Assembly: GCA_034620365.1 (NCBI GenBank)
Contig: JAQGEQ010000090.1
Coordinates: forward strand, 434,001-498,000
Length of the DNA: 64,000 bases
Direction: 5' to 3'
From: Pegea sp. RAD2-039
Taxonomy: Eukaryota > Chordata > Thaliacea > Salpida > Salpidae
Position numbers and translations under genes: made by a program. Below the pieces are notes generated by a model that was not told the DNA's origin, did no database searches, and saw only the letters and a program-made list of their open reading frames with translations. Each line of letters opens with the position of its first letter. The first letter of the stretch is position 1. Below are positions 10,810-23,700 of the stretch, piece by piece.

Positions 10810-12589
10810 TTAAGGACTCATTAAAATTTTACAACAATTCCCCGACAGCAAAGTCTCGAAGGCTTCATTATATTGATTCATTTTGAAATCGTGAGTCACA
10901 AGTAGTGATGGATTTACCTGAGAAGAAAGTTTGATATAAAATCTTTCGGGATACAGATTTTGTTCGTTTACTTTTTTTGTAGCAATTAGATGTTCACATT
11001 CTTGCCACGTATGAAAAATCCGTCTACCATGTACAGTTGTGATAGTCAAAGACTTAAAAACAATGTCTTGTAAGACATTATCAATATGAAGAGGTTGTTT
11101 TGGTAGCCCTAGAATGCTTACACGCCCGCCCTTTTAAGAGTAAATAGTTAGAAGATGCAAATGAAGACATCAAAATTACATTTAATTTAATAATTTAAAG
11201 TAATTAAATACTTAACTTAATTAAGTTTGAGTTAAGTTTAGAAAATTGTTCAAAAGTTTCACTTAAATAAAGAACCTAGATTTTAACAACTTCGTTATTT
11301 CAAAATAAGTTCAATGAACCTTTCGAAGATAAGAGAAGCAAGTATTAAGCATCTTAGCCGCCCCACTAGCTTCACAAATTCTTCCAATTCCATTTCCATT
11401 CGTTAGATTCATTATCTGAGTTTTAACAAAGGTACTTCCCCCTTCAGAAGAGTTTATTAAGACATCAGCTCCCATTTGGCGAGCAAGTTCCAAGCGGCCA
11501 GGCAAGATATCAGTAGCATAGACTTTGTTTGCTCCTAGTATATATCAAAGAAACTATCACTAAAATTAGCTTAATTATGACTTATTTCATTAATTTGAAA
11601 AACTTTTCAACATTTACTAAAAACAATTTGTAACAAACCTAACGATTTAGCGCAAGCAACAGCAAATAAACCAACTGGACCACAACCTATCACTAATACA
11701 TCTTCATCTTTTACTTCTAATCTTTCAATTGCATTATGAGCAACGCCCATTGGTTCCAGTAAAACAGCCTCAACGTCAGTAATATTGTGTTGTAATTTGT
11801 AGCAATATCTATATTAGTATTAACTTAAATTCATTAAACAAACAACTTTAATCATTGTACTAATCTAATTTTATTATAACTATTATTATAATTTATTGAA
11901 AAATAGATTTACAAATGTTGTTGATTTTAAGTAACTAACTTTTCAGGAATGATAGAAAACTCTGAGCAACCACCATGTATAGTTCCTCGCCCATGTCCAT
12001 ATTGATTCATTTTATTACAAATATCTCCCCTTTTCTCCTAATAAGTTTCAATCAATACCAAAAAAGTTCTTTTTATAATTAGTAACTAAATAAATGTATA
12101 CTAAAGGTTTTAAACAAATGTTTCCATGATTGCTATTATATAAGTTTTATGAATTTCATAATAAACATTTCAAAATACTTTGCATTGAAAGCAGTTACTG
12201 CAATAAAAATGATTTTCAACTGCTATGCGGTCTCCAATTTTCAGTTTAGTTGCTTTGTCACCAAGTGAAACAACTGTTCCTGTAGCTTCATGCCCTGGTA
12301 TATAATGTCATGGTTCTTTAGCTTATCTTGCAGTAAAACTTATACCTGGTGTAAATGGTAATGATGCAATTACTTTTGCTGTATCATTCCAAACATAAAG
12401 ATTAATGTCAGATCCACACAATGCCACCTACAAATTTAAACTTATTTACCATCTAGAAATTTTAAAATATTTATCTGAAGTGTTTACTTTAGTTATTTTA
12501 ACAAGAACTTCATCTTCTTTTGGAGAAGGAACTTTTAAATCTTCCAGTTCATAACCTATTTCTTCGTTTCTTTTAACCAAACTTTTCAT
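10810..12589 (-). CDS. Zinc MDR dehydrogenase, L-threonine 3-dehydrogenase-like
   Basis: Eight exons (12589-12488, 12427-12346, 12294-12179, 12037-11940, 11808-11639, 11534-11320, 11130-10972, 10917-10810) give 349 residues with all phases consistent. The protein is a medium-chain zinc alcohol dehydrogenase. Catalytic zinc ligands are Cys38, His63 and Glu64; structural zinc cysteines are 93, 96, 99 and 107. The NAD-binding loop GCGPVG lies at 174-179. To my knowledge these positions coincide with those of the bacterial threonine dehydrogenase Tdh, and the whole length agrees (Tdh about 341). The expected reaction is NAD-dependent oxidation of threonine, or of a related polyol. Introns include two tiny ones of 51 nt (12295-12345) and 54 nt (10918-10971). 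The latter has length divisible by three and no in-frame stop. A candidate acceptor ends 28 nt before the ATG. A sorbitol-dehydrogenase-like substrate is the main alternative. Confidence 0.88.
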
Positions 12590-14106
12590 TTTATGTGATT
12601 TAGTTTCAAACCAAAGCCTTAAAACTTAAAAATTCAAATCATAAAAGTAAGTAATGAAGATTATTATAATTTCTTATCTATCAACAAACAAATATATTCT
12701 AAAACCTATGTTCTATCTAACAATAATTTTAGTTAAGAAATAGAACTGTACAATTATAAATAACAGAAAATTAAACTTAAGATATAATTCTTTAAGTTAT
12801 GATAACTATTAACAGTCCATGATATTTTAACTTCAATATTTAATTCTTCAAATTAATTAAATAAAGTTTTCTTGAATAATAGTAAGAATCAGTTTATTTT
12901 TATTCTTACAATACAAAGTATTTGAGTCTTTAATAAGATAAGTAATACTTTAAAATGTAAATAATATAGTCTATAACCACAAATGCTTAATTTTTTATAA
13001 GTAATTACTTTACAAAAGATTAACTTAGCTACTTTTTCAATTTTCAAAACAATTTTTGTATAAAATGATAAAACTGTGTACTAAAATTCAACCAAAAGCT
13101 GAAATACTAAGTTCACATTTTGTTGTTCAATGTTTAAATGACATCAAAAAAGTAAATAAAGACCAAAATAGAGTAAATAACCTGTCCTTATCTCGGTTAA
13201 TAACTAACAATCGATTGAAAATGTTAAAATGCATAAGTTTATATAAATTTTAGAGACTGCTAACAAAAATTATAAATTAAAATCTTTTTTTTTATGTTTT
13301 TATATTTGCTATCGAAATTCATGTTTTGAAAACAGATGAATTCTGGTTACTTTTATGGCTTATTTATAAAATGGATACCAAAGCAGTCAGACAACTCTGT
13401 AATAAATGTAGAATTTAGAAAATTATTAGAACTATTTTTTCGATAATAAAAATAATAATTGTTTATAAGTAAGTTTTAGATAATTCTCTGCTTTCTATCA
13501 AAAGTAAAAACTTGAAGATAAATTAAATTATTTTGAAAATTATGTTATCAAATCAAAGTTTAACTAATAAACGTTGAATAAGGCTTAGTAGGGTAAATAA
13601 ATATTCTAAATAATCTTTCAAACAACTGTTGAATAGTTTTTACAAGGAATAACAAAATAGTTTTTACTCTTATAATTGTTAGTGTGACTTTTATAAAATG
13701 TCCTATGCTTGGTTTATATTTAAAGATGTTCATTTATTTATTCAAATCATTGAAAAGAATTTAAAGTTTTTACATTCTGTTCTTGAAAAGAGTAAAAGTA
13801 TTTAAGTTTTCTTAGTTGATTATTTACAATTAACTATTTTCTAATTAGTAAATGCTTTATTACTCGTTTAGTTTGCTAAGTAGAAATTGTCCTTAAGTTG
13901 ATTATCGAGAATTTATTCAACTGCTAACTCTTTCATTAATATAATTGTTTATCAAGTTAATCTTGAAGAGGTTAAAAAGCAGATTTTTGATATTTTATTT
14001 CCTTAATTCTTTTTGGTCGAACTATTTTATGTTTTAAATATTTTATGATAAAGATATTATTCTCTTTTAATTTTAAGATCAACATTAAGCATCAATTTTA
14101 TTTTCT
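12590..14106. other. AT-rich intergenic stretch
   Basis: Upstream flank of the dehydrogenase. No supported exon; the open frame at 13056-13253 has the low-complexity composition of chance ORFs here. Confidence 0.45.
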
Positions 14107-14526
14107 ATTAGTCCTTCCCTCAAGTTATATCAGCTCAGACGACACACATTACATCTTGATAAGCCCATATCACCTGGTACGTTAATCAGAGCAAATTTTT
14201 TCTCATACCGCATAATTAGTACTTGGAACCAGCTGCCATCAGACATTGTCATGTCAAAGTCGCTCGCGTTGTTTAAACAGAAGTTGAACCGTTATAATAT
14301 TGCCAACGTTGTCATTTCTAAACTGTAATTTTTTCCTTTTTTTAATATTACTATAATTATATGTAATTGTTCATTGTTATGTGCTTCGAGGACTACTGAA
14401 TTACCATGTGTTACATTTTTAAATTTTTATATTTATAACTTAATAGATATTATTTGTGAGAATGTGTGTTAGCGGGAGGTGCTCTCTTCAGGCACCCTCC
14501 TTCGCATTTATTGTAATAAATAAATG
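14107..14526 (+). mobile_element. LINE (CR1/jockey-like) 3' fragment, copy 1
   Basis: About 420 bp. The frame near 14185-14330 encodes SYRIISTWNQLPSDIVMSKS, then LALFKQKLNRYN and a stop. This is the characteristic C-terminal end of the reverse-transcriptase ORF in CR1/jockey-type non-LTR retrotransposons (pattern R..WN.LP..V..S.SL..FK..L). The upstream part needs a frameshift, so the copy is dead. The 3' UTR ends GCACCCTCCTTCGCATTTAT and then a TTGTAATAAATAAATG tail. A second copy at 50805-51174 begins at exactly the same base (ATTAGTCCTTCCCTC). Shorter tail-only copies lie at 7674-7770 and 44650-44691, and the SINE at 38325-38500 shares the tail. Confidence 0.82.
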
Positions 14527-17500
14527 AAACTTTCTCATAAATAGTTTAGTTAAAAATTAATGCTAAAAGTTAACAGTTTAAGTTACAAATAAATATAATA
14601 ATTGTTTATATAAAGTTACCTTCTACGATCTATCTTTTTAGAATAATTGTTTATACAAAGTTACTTTCAATTTCACTAAACTATTTCCATTGTCTCAAAT
14701 ATCATTGATGACTCAATATTATCATCAAATTTGAAATAATCACAAAAAGCTTTTTAAATTTTCACTAATTGAAACACTATCTCAACTCAATAAACAACAA
14801 ATCTTTGAATTTCATAGAAAATATGTTTTTAACTTCAAAATAATGTCTTCTAATATATTAGGTAGAAAATGTAATTGTTTTAAAGATACAAGTTTGCAAA
14901 TTATCACAAATTACCTTATCAAAATTTTAGTTAGTGAAAGTTGCTACTAAATTAAAAGTTAAAGTTTTATCGTCTTTATCCTGCAGTTAAAAAATTGATG
15001 TACTTTTGAGACAATGATTTATTGAAAAATTCAAAACGCAAACATCTGAAAATTTCAAAAAAAACTACCACAAAACTTGTTTGTTTGAGTCTTATCTAGA
15101 AAAGTTTAAAATAAATGTAAAAAAAAATAATTTTTTTGACACATTCATGAAATGTATACAATACAAGTTGATGTTTAATCTTTAAAATGGTTGAATTTTG
15201 TAATATCTTAAATCGTTATTATATTTTTTAAGGATAAAAGAACAATTTTTAAATAAAACTCTTTTAAAATGAAAATTGAATTACATTAATGCTTTAAATA
15301 AGAAAATTGTAAACTCAAATAAACTTGTAAAATTGTTAAAAGTTAGAAATATAGTAATTAAGGATTATTAAAGTAGGGTATTTTTTACCTTTTTTAGGCC
15401 ATAAAAATAAGAACTTAATTAGAAATCTGTTTACAATCTTCACGCTAAAACTTGAAACTAATTCAATTGATTTAAAAAACTTATTAATTGTATTTATTAA
15501 TATACTTTTAAGTATTTTAATGAAGTCGTTTTTGAAACTCCTAAATAATTCAGTTTCTATATCAGCAATAATTACTTAAAAAAGATTTAAAACCAAATCA
15601 AACTTTAAGTTTGTTTTTATCAATTTTGTCAAAACTTCCAATAGTTTCATAACTTTTTTTATAAAAATTGAAATAATGAATGGTAACGAAAAACGTATTT
15701 ACAAACAGGTGAATCTGAGCTGAAAGCTTTATTTTATTATTTGAAAGTTACAAAACTAGTTTAGTTAGAAAATTATATCTCGAAATTGAAGTGTAGTTTT
15801 CCTACGCCATAAACCCTGACACTGATGACATTAAACAAGCTGTTTAAATCTGATAACATTTGATTGTAGGTAAACGTACGATATTAGAAATATTTAAAAT
15901 AAAATTACTTCATAATATTGGTTTTTCAAGGCAAACAAATCTTAAGATAATAAAATATACTAAAAAAGCTAATAATGAAAAACTTTTAAAAATAATTAAT
16001 ATTTATTTGAAATTTCGTTTTAAAATATTTACAAACAGAAGAAATTACAAAAGCTGAAGATTTATATAACAAATATGAACATATTTGCCTGCTTTAAAAA
16101 CTAAACTTATTTGTATATAATTAAACTAATAACATTATCAAAAATTTTGAAGACTAATTAAATAAATTTTCTGTGGTTAACCAGTTAAGTTATTTTATTG
16201 AAAAACGAGTTCTATATAAAGTAGTTAGTTAGTAAACATTAATTTATTTAATGAAATTAGTTAAAGTAAAATGAGAGTTATATGATAATTGATGAGAGGA
16301 TTAATTCATTAATCAAATTGAACTTATTTTTGTCATATAACGTTAGATGTTGTAAACATGCGACTTAAATGCAGCTGTATTTTAGTTGTTTCTGGCTAAC
16401 ACATACATGTGAACATAATCTTCAATTTAGTACTGCACCACAAACTACTAGTATCAGTAGAACTTTCAACAAATGTAGAAAACAAAACAATCAGTCACTA
16501 GTTGTTTATTTCATATTGACTCAGTTTGAATTGAAATTGATAAATTTATACAACAGTCAACAAACTTATTTTATAATATAGTATATAATAGTTTTGCTTT
16601 CAACTTAATTCTTATTTTCTAATGATTTTGAAAGATAATTTTTACAATAAATATGATTAATTAGATGAATGACTAAATATTAAAACCTTTTAAGATTGTT
16701 TAATGTCTCTAGCATAGAAACTTTTCATAAAATTGGCGACGTTTTAATATTGGCGTCAAATTATTATATAAAATTTTGTTTTATGAATTGACTTTGAACA
16801 AGATTTGTTACAACTTAAAAAATGTTCGAATAAAAACAGTTCGATCATTTTTATTAGATTTTCTTCTAACATTACACGTTTTTTAAAGAATTTACTCATA
16901 AGTTAGAAGTAACTCATAATCTTATCGGTTATATTGGATAAATTAATTATTTTTTCAGTCTCATGTTGAAAGCTTTCAAGAAATAATTTGATATTATGAT
17001 GGCTTTTTAATATTCGGTTAAATTACATTCATTAAAACATTTTAAGTAACTGTAAAAGTTATTCATAAATATTGAGATCACTTTATTAGATACTTAGTCA
17101 GTTTTTCAATGATTAATAACTAACCATTAAACATTTTTAATTGTATAATTAATAACAGATATGTAAAAATAAAATCAATAAACCTCTAATTGTATCTATT
17201 AGCTTTAAAAAACAAAAAGATAAATGATTTTATGTTTTTTTGTGGTTTCCTAGAATTTTTCTATTTGATTTCAAAAACGAGTATATAGAAAATTTATCTT
17301 GTTAAAAACTTTTAGTAACATTAACTAGATACAAGAAAATGATAAATGGTTTCCACGTGAGTCTGTGACTGCCAGATGTAATTTAACTTGAAACATAAAT
17401 AAAAAAGCCGTTTTCATCTTTCCAGTATTTTAACTAAACTTGTTTTTAATAAAAAAACATAGTGATCACTGAAAAATTCTTTAATATCTATAAGTTTTTT

Positions 17501-20500
17501 ACTAAAGATCATGGTCTATAATCATGTAATGTTTACGTGTCAATGAAAAAAATGTAAAAATCTGAAGTTCGTACATCAAAATAAGTTGATTTTCTTGCTT
17601 CAAATCAATAATTTTTCAAGATTAATTTTTCTATAACATCTTTTAGAATGTTTAAAAAATATTTTCCAATGTAAGTTAAGATTACATGAACTATACCTTC
17701 AAAATACTAGCAAGACTTAATTGTATTTAAATCAAAAAATAATTCATAAGTTTATAAAACATTAAACATTTAGCAAAACTAATTTTATTAACTTATTAAG
17801 CGTGTAAACCAATATAATTACCACCAGATATTACCCAAATAACTTTAAAAGAAAAAAATGTTTCTAAACCAGTTTATCTTTAAACAATAGTGTAAGCTCT
17901 CAAAAACTTATCAGACAGAATAAGTAATCTTACAAAGTAGTATTTTTTGAAACATAGAAATCTTGATTTTCTATCTGCTGTATTCAAATAAAGTAGTAGT
18001 AATAAAAAATAGAAAAAATCTTCAGTTAATAAAAAATAATTATTTAAAAATATACAAAATGTTTGGCCTCGTATCTGTAAGATATTCAAACTAGTTTGTA
18101 AATGGACAAATAGGAAAATAAATCACTGAACTTAAGTAACTATTACAATTCTTTTTAGCTTATAATTTAGCCTGTATTCATCACTTATATTTTTGATATA
18201 GAAAACTTATAATATCCTACAGTTCAATCATATTAATTTTGACAATATAAATAATTAAGTATATTGATTAATACTAACACAAAGAACCATTCCATAGACT
18301 TCTTTTTTCTTCATCCCTCCAGGCAATAGATACCTCCGTATTATCATCATTTGATTTTCATACCTCATGAGCTAATCTAAAAAATGTAATCAGATTACCT
18401 CGGATATTTTGAAGTATTTTTTTTCAAAGTTTATTAAAAATCGCTTATTAGATGTAAATAAAGTCATATATTAGTGATCTTATACTGAGTTTTAATAAAG
18501 TATTTTTTAATGTTTTATTCTTATAAAGATTTAAGATAACAGAAGAATAGTTTTTCTAAATTAAATTTAACTATTTCAATCTAAAATTCATTATGTTTTT
18601 GTATCGAAAGCTGATATAAAGTGAAATATTATGAAACTAGATACTATTGATAATCACTTTTACATTAAAAATAGTAAATTGGTATAAGATTTGAAGGTGA
18701 TGAAATAAAGTCTTTTTTCATTTTTATATTCATCTACTTTAAAAGCGTTCAATTGACAGAAGTAAGGTGAGGTGTATAGATGGTGTTAGCGGCAGTAAAA
18801 AAGCACAAACTGCCTAAGGATAAAAATGACGACCAAAGAATTTATTTGTTATCTAATACTGATGAAATTACATTTACTGACAATAGTTTAAAATGTTAAG
18901 TATCTTAAAGGATTTGTTTTTAATTTTGTTGATATTTGACTGATAACATTGAAGTATTATATGATAAATTCTTTTTACTGTTTCTGTATCCAGAAAACAA
19001 ATTAAGTATTTTACCTTTGTAATTCGATAAATATGTTTTATTTAGTTATTAGAGTAATTTTGAGAATTTAAATTAACCTATTATCAGCGTTTTGTTTATT
19101 TTATCAGATTATAATAGAAATAAATAATATTACGAAATAAAATTTGAGTTTTTATTGGAATTATTTTTATTTCAAAATCTTTAATTAATTAGGCTTTAAC
19201 TCAAAATTTAAAAAAAATTAAAGGAAAATATCTAGAAAATTGTATATAAATATTTGTTAAAAATTAAATAATTATTATCTAACTAACTTCATTTTACTTT
19301 TTTTAATTCTTCATTGCATTAATTAATTTCAAAATATTTGTTTTAATGAAATAGTAATTTATGTTTTAACGTTTGAAAATAAAAAAGCAAAACAAATTGA
19401 TGAATTTAATGTTCATTTTTAGGTTATCACGATTTTTATTTCGTTCTAAGCAATCATAAAATAAGAATAAAACTAAATTGCAATTTGTCGTTTTGTTCAT
19501 GAACAATTTGAACTAATTAAATTTCAGTTTGAACAATTTTGTCAGTTGTTTTCTAGTAAGTATACAAAACAAAATAGTTTATATTAAATATTGATGATAA
19601 GAAACTTTAAATAACAATTAAACTGTTTACCTTGAAAATTATAAGTTTTCTATTTAATTTGTATGAGTCATAAATTAAACTAGAATTATAAAACTTTCAA
19701 TTTAGATATAATAAGCTAAAACTGGTTTGGTTTCAATTACAGATTGATTGTATAAATAATTTTAAATCTTTAAAATTTGTGTCTTCATATAAATTTTAAA
19801 GTTACTTTTTAAACTACTTTTCCTGTTTTTACTGAAATTTGAGGTTTTAATATTTTATCTTTTGAGTTTGATTAAAAGAGCAATCTCGCTTTGACATTTT
19901 TGAGTAAAATAGTTTTTACGTATAGCTGATACATCAAATTTAAATCAAACAAAATATTTCCTTTATAGAAGTTTTCTTTTTAAATTTTTGAATTAAATTC
20001 AAATTATGGAAACGTTTTTTTGACGAAATAAAAGTGGAAATTATAGGAAAAATAGATTCTTTAATCTCAAGTTACTAAAATTTGAATTTATTTTAACTTT
20101 ATTTTGTGGCTTTATCTTTTACTTTTTCAAATTAATACATTTTAAAATGATAGAATAATTGGCAAATAAAAGTAATTTTCGTTGTAACAGCTTTGATTGT
20201 GGGTTTTTTAATTTAATTTTTTCAAAATTCATAGTCTGTTTGTGATGTATATTTTACACTTGTGAAAAAATCTAACTTTTTTATATTTATTTAGATTGTC
20301 CATTATGTTGTAAATCTAAGAGCTTGCTAAAACACTAATCATAACAATTCTTTAAATATTGTTCTACATTTCAATATTTTATTTATTTTTTACACAACAA
20401 GTCAGTATTTTTATATAGCTGTTTTTAAAGAATTTCAAAACTTCAGAAAAATATTCAAACTTAATCCTACTCAATTGTATAAATAGATATGTTGTGTTAG

Positions 20501-20716
20501 AAACCCTTATTCAAGCTTTTAATATTCATTTTTTAAATGATTAAATTAGAAAATCAGTAAACTTTTGTAAACTTTTGCAGATTCAAAGCAACAAATATTG
20601 TTAATGGGTTTACTTAAAAATTCAGTGTAATTTTCTGTTTATAAAGGTGAAAGTTTGAATAAATCATTTCAAAGAAAGAAAAGAATAACTTAAAAAGTTA
20701 TTTGCAAATATAAACA
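14527..20716. other. Long AT-rich intergenic stretch
   Basis: About 6 kb without a supportable gene. The small frames at 15860, 16369 and 17880 are low-complexity and lack splice context or conserved motifs. A 38-codon frame at 18780 is discussed under rejected items. Confidence 0.45.
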
Positions 20717-23700
20717 ATGTCTAGAACACGTCTAGTCATCGTGGTTCTGATCATGCAAGCCTGTGCCATCGGTATAAAAGTTTTTATTTGAATTATTAGC
20801 TTTGACAAAGTTCGTAAAAACAAATCATAAACGTGTGTTTGATTTATTATCTAAATCTAAAAAAAAATTAAAATTTCTTAAATGTTTTGGTTAAGGTGAT
20901 TTTTTTCTCTAAATTTACAAATCTAATAAAGTAGTCGAAAGCTTTAAAATCAGCTTCAAATTAAAATTAAAAGCTCTAATCAGATATGGAAGATTTTATA
21001 CAAGCTAAAATGTGTAACTAATAAAAAATACTTGAACGTTTCATAATTAAAACAAGCTGAAATCTTAATTAAAACCACTGACGAAATTTCTATGTTCCCA
21101 GGTTTAGCTCAACGCTTACCTAGACCAATTGGCTTGTATGTTTCGGATAGAACCTTATCCTCGTGTTTGCTAACGTGGAAAAACCCTCGGCAAGTACACT
21201 ATTCCAAATTTCAAATCATGGTTAGTTTCTTAGAATGTTTTATTTACAAATTTAAAAAAGTTTTATTAAAATACTTTTATTGTAATTTTTCAGTCAGCAA
21301 AAACTTTATTTTTTCTGTCAAAGCTTTTTGTTTAAATTGTTCGGAAAACGTTTCTCGTACTTTTAGATAAACCCAAGCGCTACAGTAATATATCCAGAAG
21401 ATAGGAGTCAAACATACGCTAACATAGAAGGCTTAACACCTGGGTTGACTTATTCCGTGAGGTTAAAAGGAATGACTGATACAATGAGATCTTCTACTCC
21501 AACATCCTTTGCTATCTGGAGTGGTACTTACTTCCATAATTCAAAATCCTTTAACAATTAATCAGGATTATTTTTCAGAGCCTTATGCTCCAACAGGACT
21601 AAGTATCAAGACATTAGAAGGACTACGACTGAAGATTTCGTTAGGGAGAAAATCTCAGGATTTTACAGCAAAAGTGGTCGGGGCACAAGTTGAATGGAGT
21701 CCAGTTAAAATTAGTAATGGTTAGTTTAAAGTTTAAGAAAAACTCTATTTAGTTTCAGCTTATTTATCAAAGAAAACTTATTTAAAACATTTTGTAAACT
21801 TGACATAAGCAATACTTAAATTACTTTTTAAAAGATTAAAAGTTTTTTTTTATTGTGAGCTATTTCTTAAAAATCTTAGTTATAAACCACCAAAAATTTG
21901 GTTTTTAAAACATCTTTATTTTTATATATAATAGAATTACTTCAGGTTTTTAACTTGAAAAACAAGTGTAAGGTGTTTGTGTAAAGCTCTAAAAACGAAA
22001 TCAAATTTTAATTTATGAACAAAATTCACTGTGTATAAAGTGTCCCAAATTTTTGTATGATTTTATCTTTGCGTTGATCAAACGAGTAGACACATTTAAT
22101 TTAGAAGAAAAAAATTGATTTTTCAATAAACGTTTTTACATCAAACTTTTTGATAAGAAAAAAATATCATTAACACTTTTATTTTAACAACGGTTTACTT
22201 TAAGACATTAAATTAGAAAAAGTAATAAAAAATGAATTAAGTTTACATTAAAAGATCATAAATAAGTTTTGTTTGTAAAAGATGAAGACTGTATATAGGA
22301 TGTTAAAAAAAATTCTTTGTAAATAATTCTAGTACAGAGGAAATAATGTTCAAAACATTCTAAGATGTTAAACTGTTTAGTGAGATAAACCCTCAGGCAT
22401 TTTATTTACTTCATCTAAATTACAGTTTCTTTGATATTTGAAACTTTCCTATTATAAACTATTCAATCTTTCATTCAAATAGTTAAGCATTTATCAAATT
22501 ACAAAAAAAAACCTTACTCAGCTTTAATCATTCATTCTTTCTCATTATCTCGACTAACAACCAACAAACATAATCATTTTTTGGAATTGTTCAGCTCTAC
22601 TTGGATACGAAACTCAAATTTACCCAAATGAAGGAACTATTGTCTATCCAGATGATATGGTAAAGCAAGACTCAGTTTTAATATACACCGGATTAACTCC
22701 AGGTTGATTAAAAGCCATTTCGGCATCATTAAATTCTATTTAAATCATTTAGGTCGTGAATATACTTTAAGTTTAAGAGCGAAGATTGGACCTCCATATA
22801 ACTTAGTCTACAGTCAACCAATCTCAACAACTTTCATCATGCGTAAGCAACTCACAAAACCTCCACGACATACGTCACTCATTAATCATTTGATTGGTTA
22901 CAGCTCCCGCCATTCCTTATGACGTCAGCATCAATGCAGTCGGATCGTCTCATGTGACACTTAAGACAATCAATGTCTTTGGAGAAAGTGATGGAGTGTG
23001 AGTGGTTTTGTTGTCATCTTCAACTTTGTGACGTTTCCATGACAATCACAGAGAGTTCGACTTCTTCCCGAATCATGGAAAGATTGGAGATTCAAGTCTA
23101 GATCCAGTAGCCGGATCTTATCATCTATACACAATCACTAAATTGATGCCTTCTACTGATTATATTGTCAACACTTATGCTGTTTCACAAGGAGTTAGAA
23201 GCACTCGTCCTTTCATTGTACATTTTACTACTGGTTAGTTTGGTTGTTACTGGTTGTTACTGGTTAGTTTGGTTATTACTGGTTGTTGCTGGTTGCTACT
23301 TGTTGCTGCTGGTTGTTACTGGTTGCTGCTGGTTGTTACTTGTTGTTACTGGTTGCTTCTGGTTGTTGCTGGTTGTTACTGGTTAGTTTGGTTGTTACTG
23401 GTTAGTTTGGTTGCTGCTGGTTGATACTTGTTGCTGCTGGTTGCTTCTGGTTGTTTCTGGTTGTTACTGGTTCGTGATAAAAAGTTTTGTATCTTGGGAT
23501 TTAAAACCTTTTTTTGATCTTTCTTATTAAAAAGGTTTTAATGACTAATCCAATACAGATCCATCAGATCAAGTGGATATTGACATCAGCGACTTCACCA
23601 GTACATCTGTGACACTATCTATAGAAGAAGGCAATAGATTGAAAGCCACAGAAGAATACGTGATCCAGTATACTGACGTCAACGTAAGATCACTTTGACG

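Noticed and set aside
13056..13253. 65-codon plus-strand frame
   Set aside because: Lys/Ile/Asn-rich composition identical to AT-rich background, with no motif or supporting signals. The same applies to 15860, 16369, 17880, 36471, 53666, 58420 and 59993.
18780..18896. 38-codon ORF (MVLAAVKKHKLPKDKNDDQR...) of less biased composition
   Set aside because: No splice sites in agreeing phase, no homologue recognised, and no neighbouring exon; could be an ancient exon or transposon scrap but cannot be supported.
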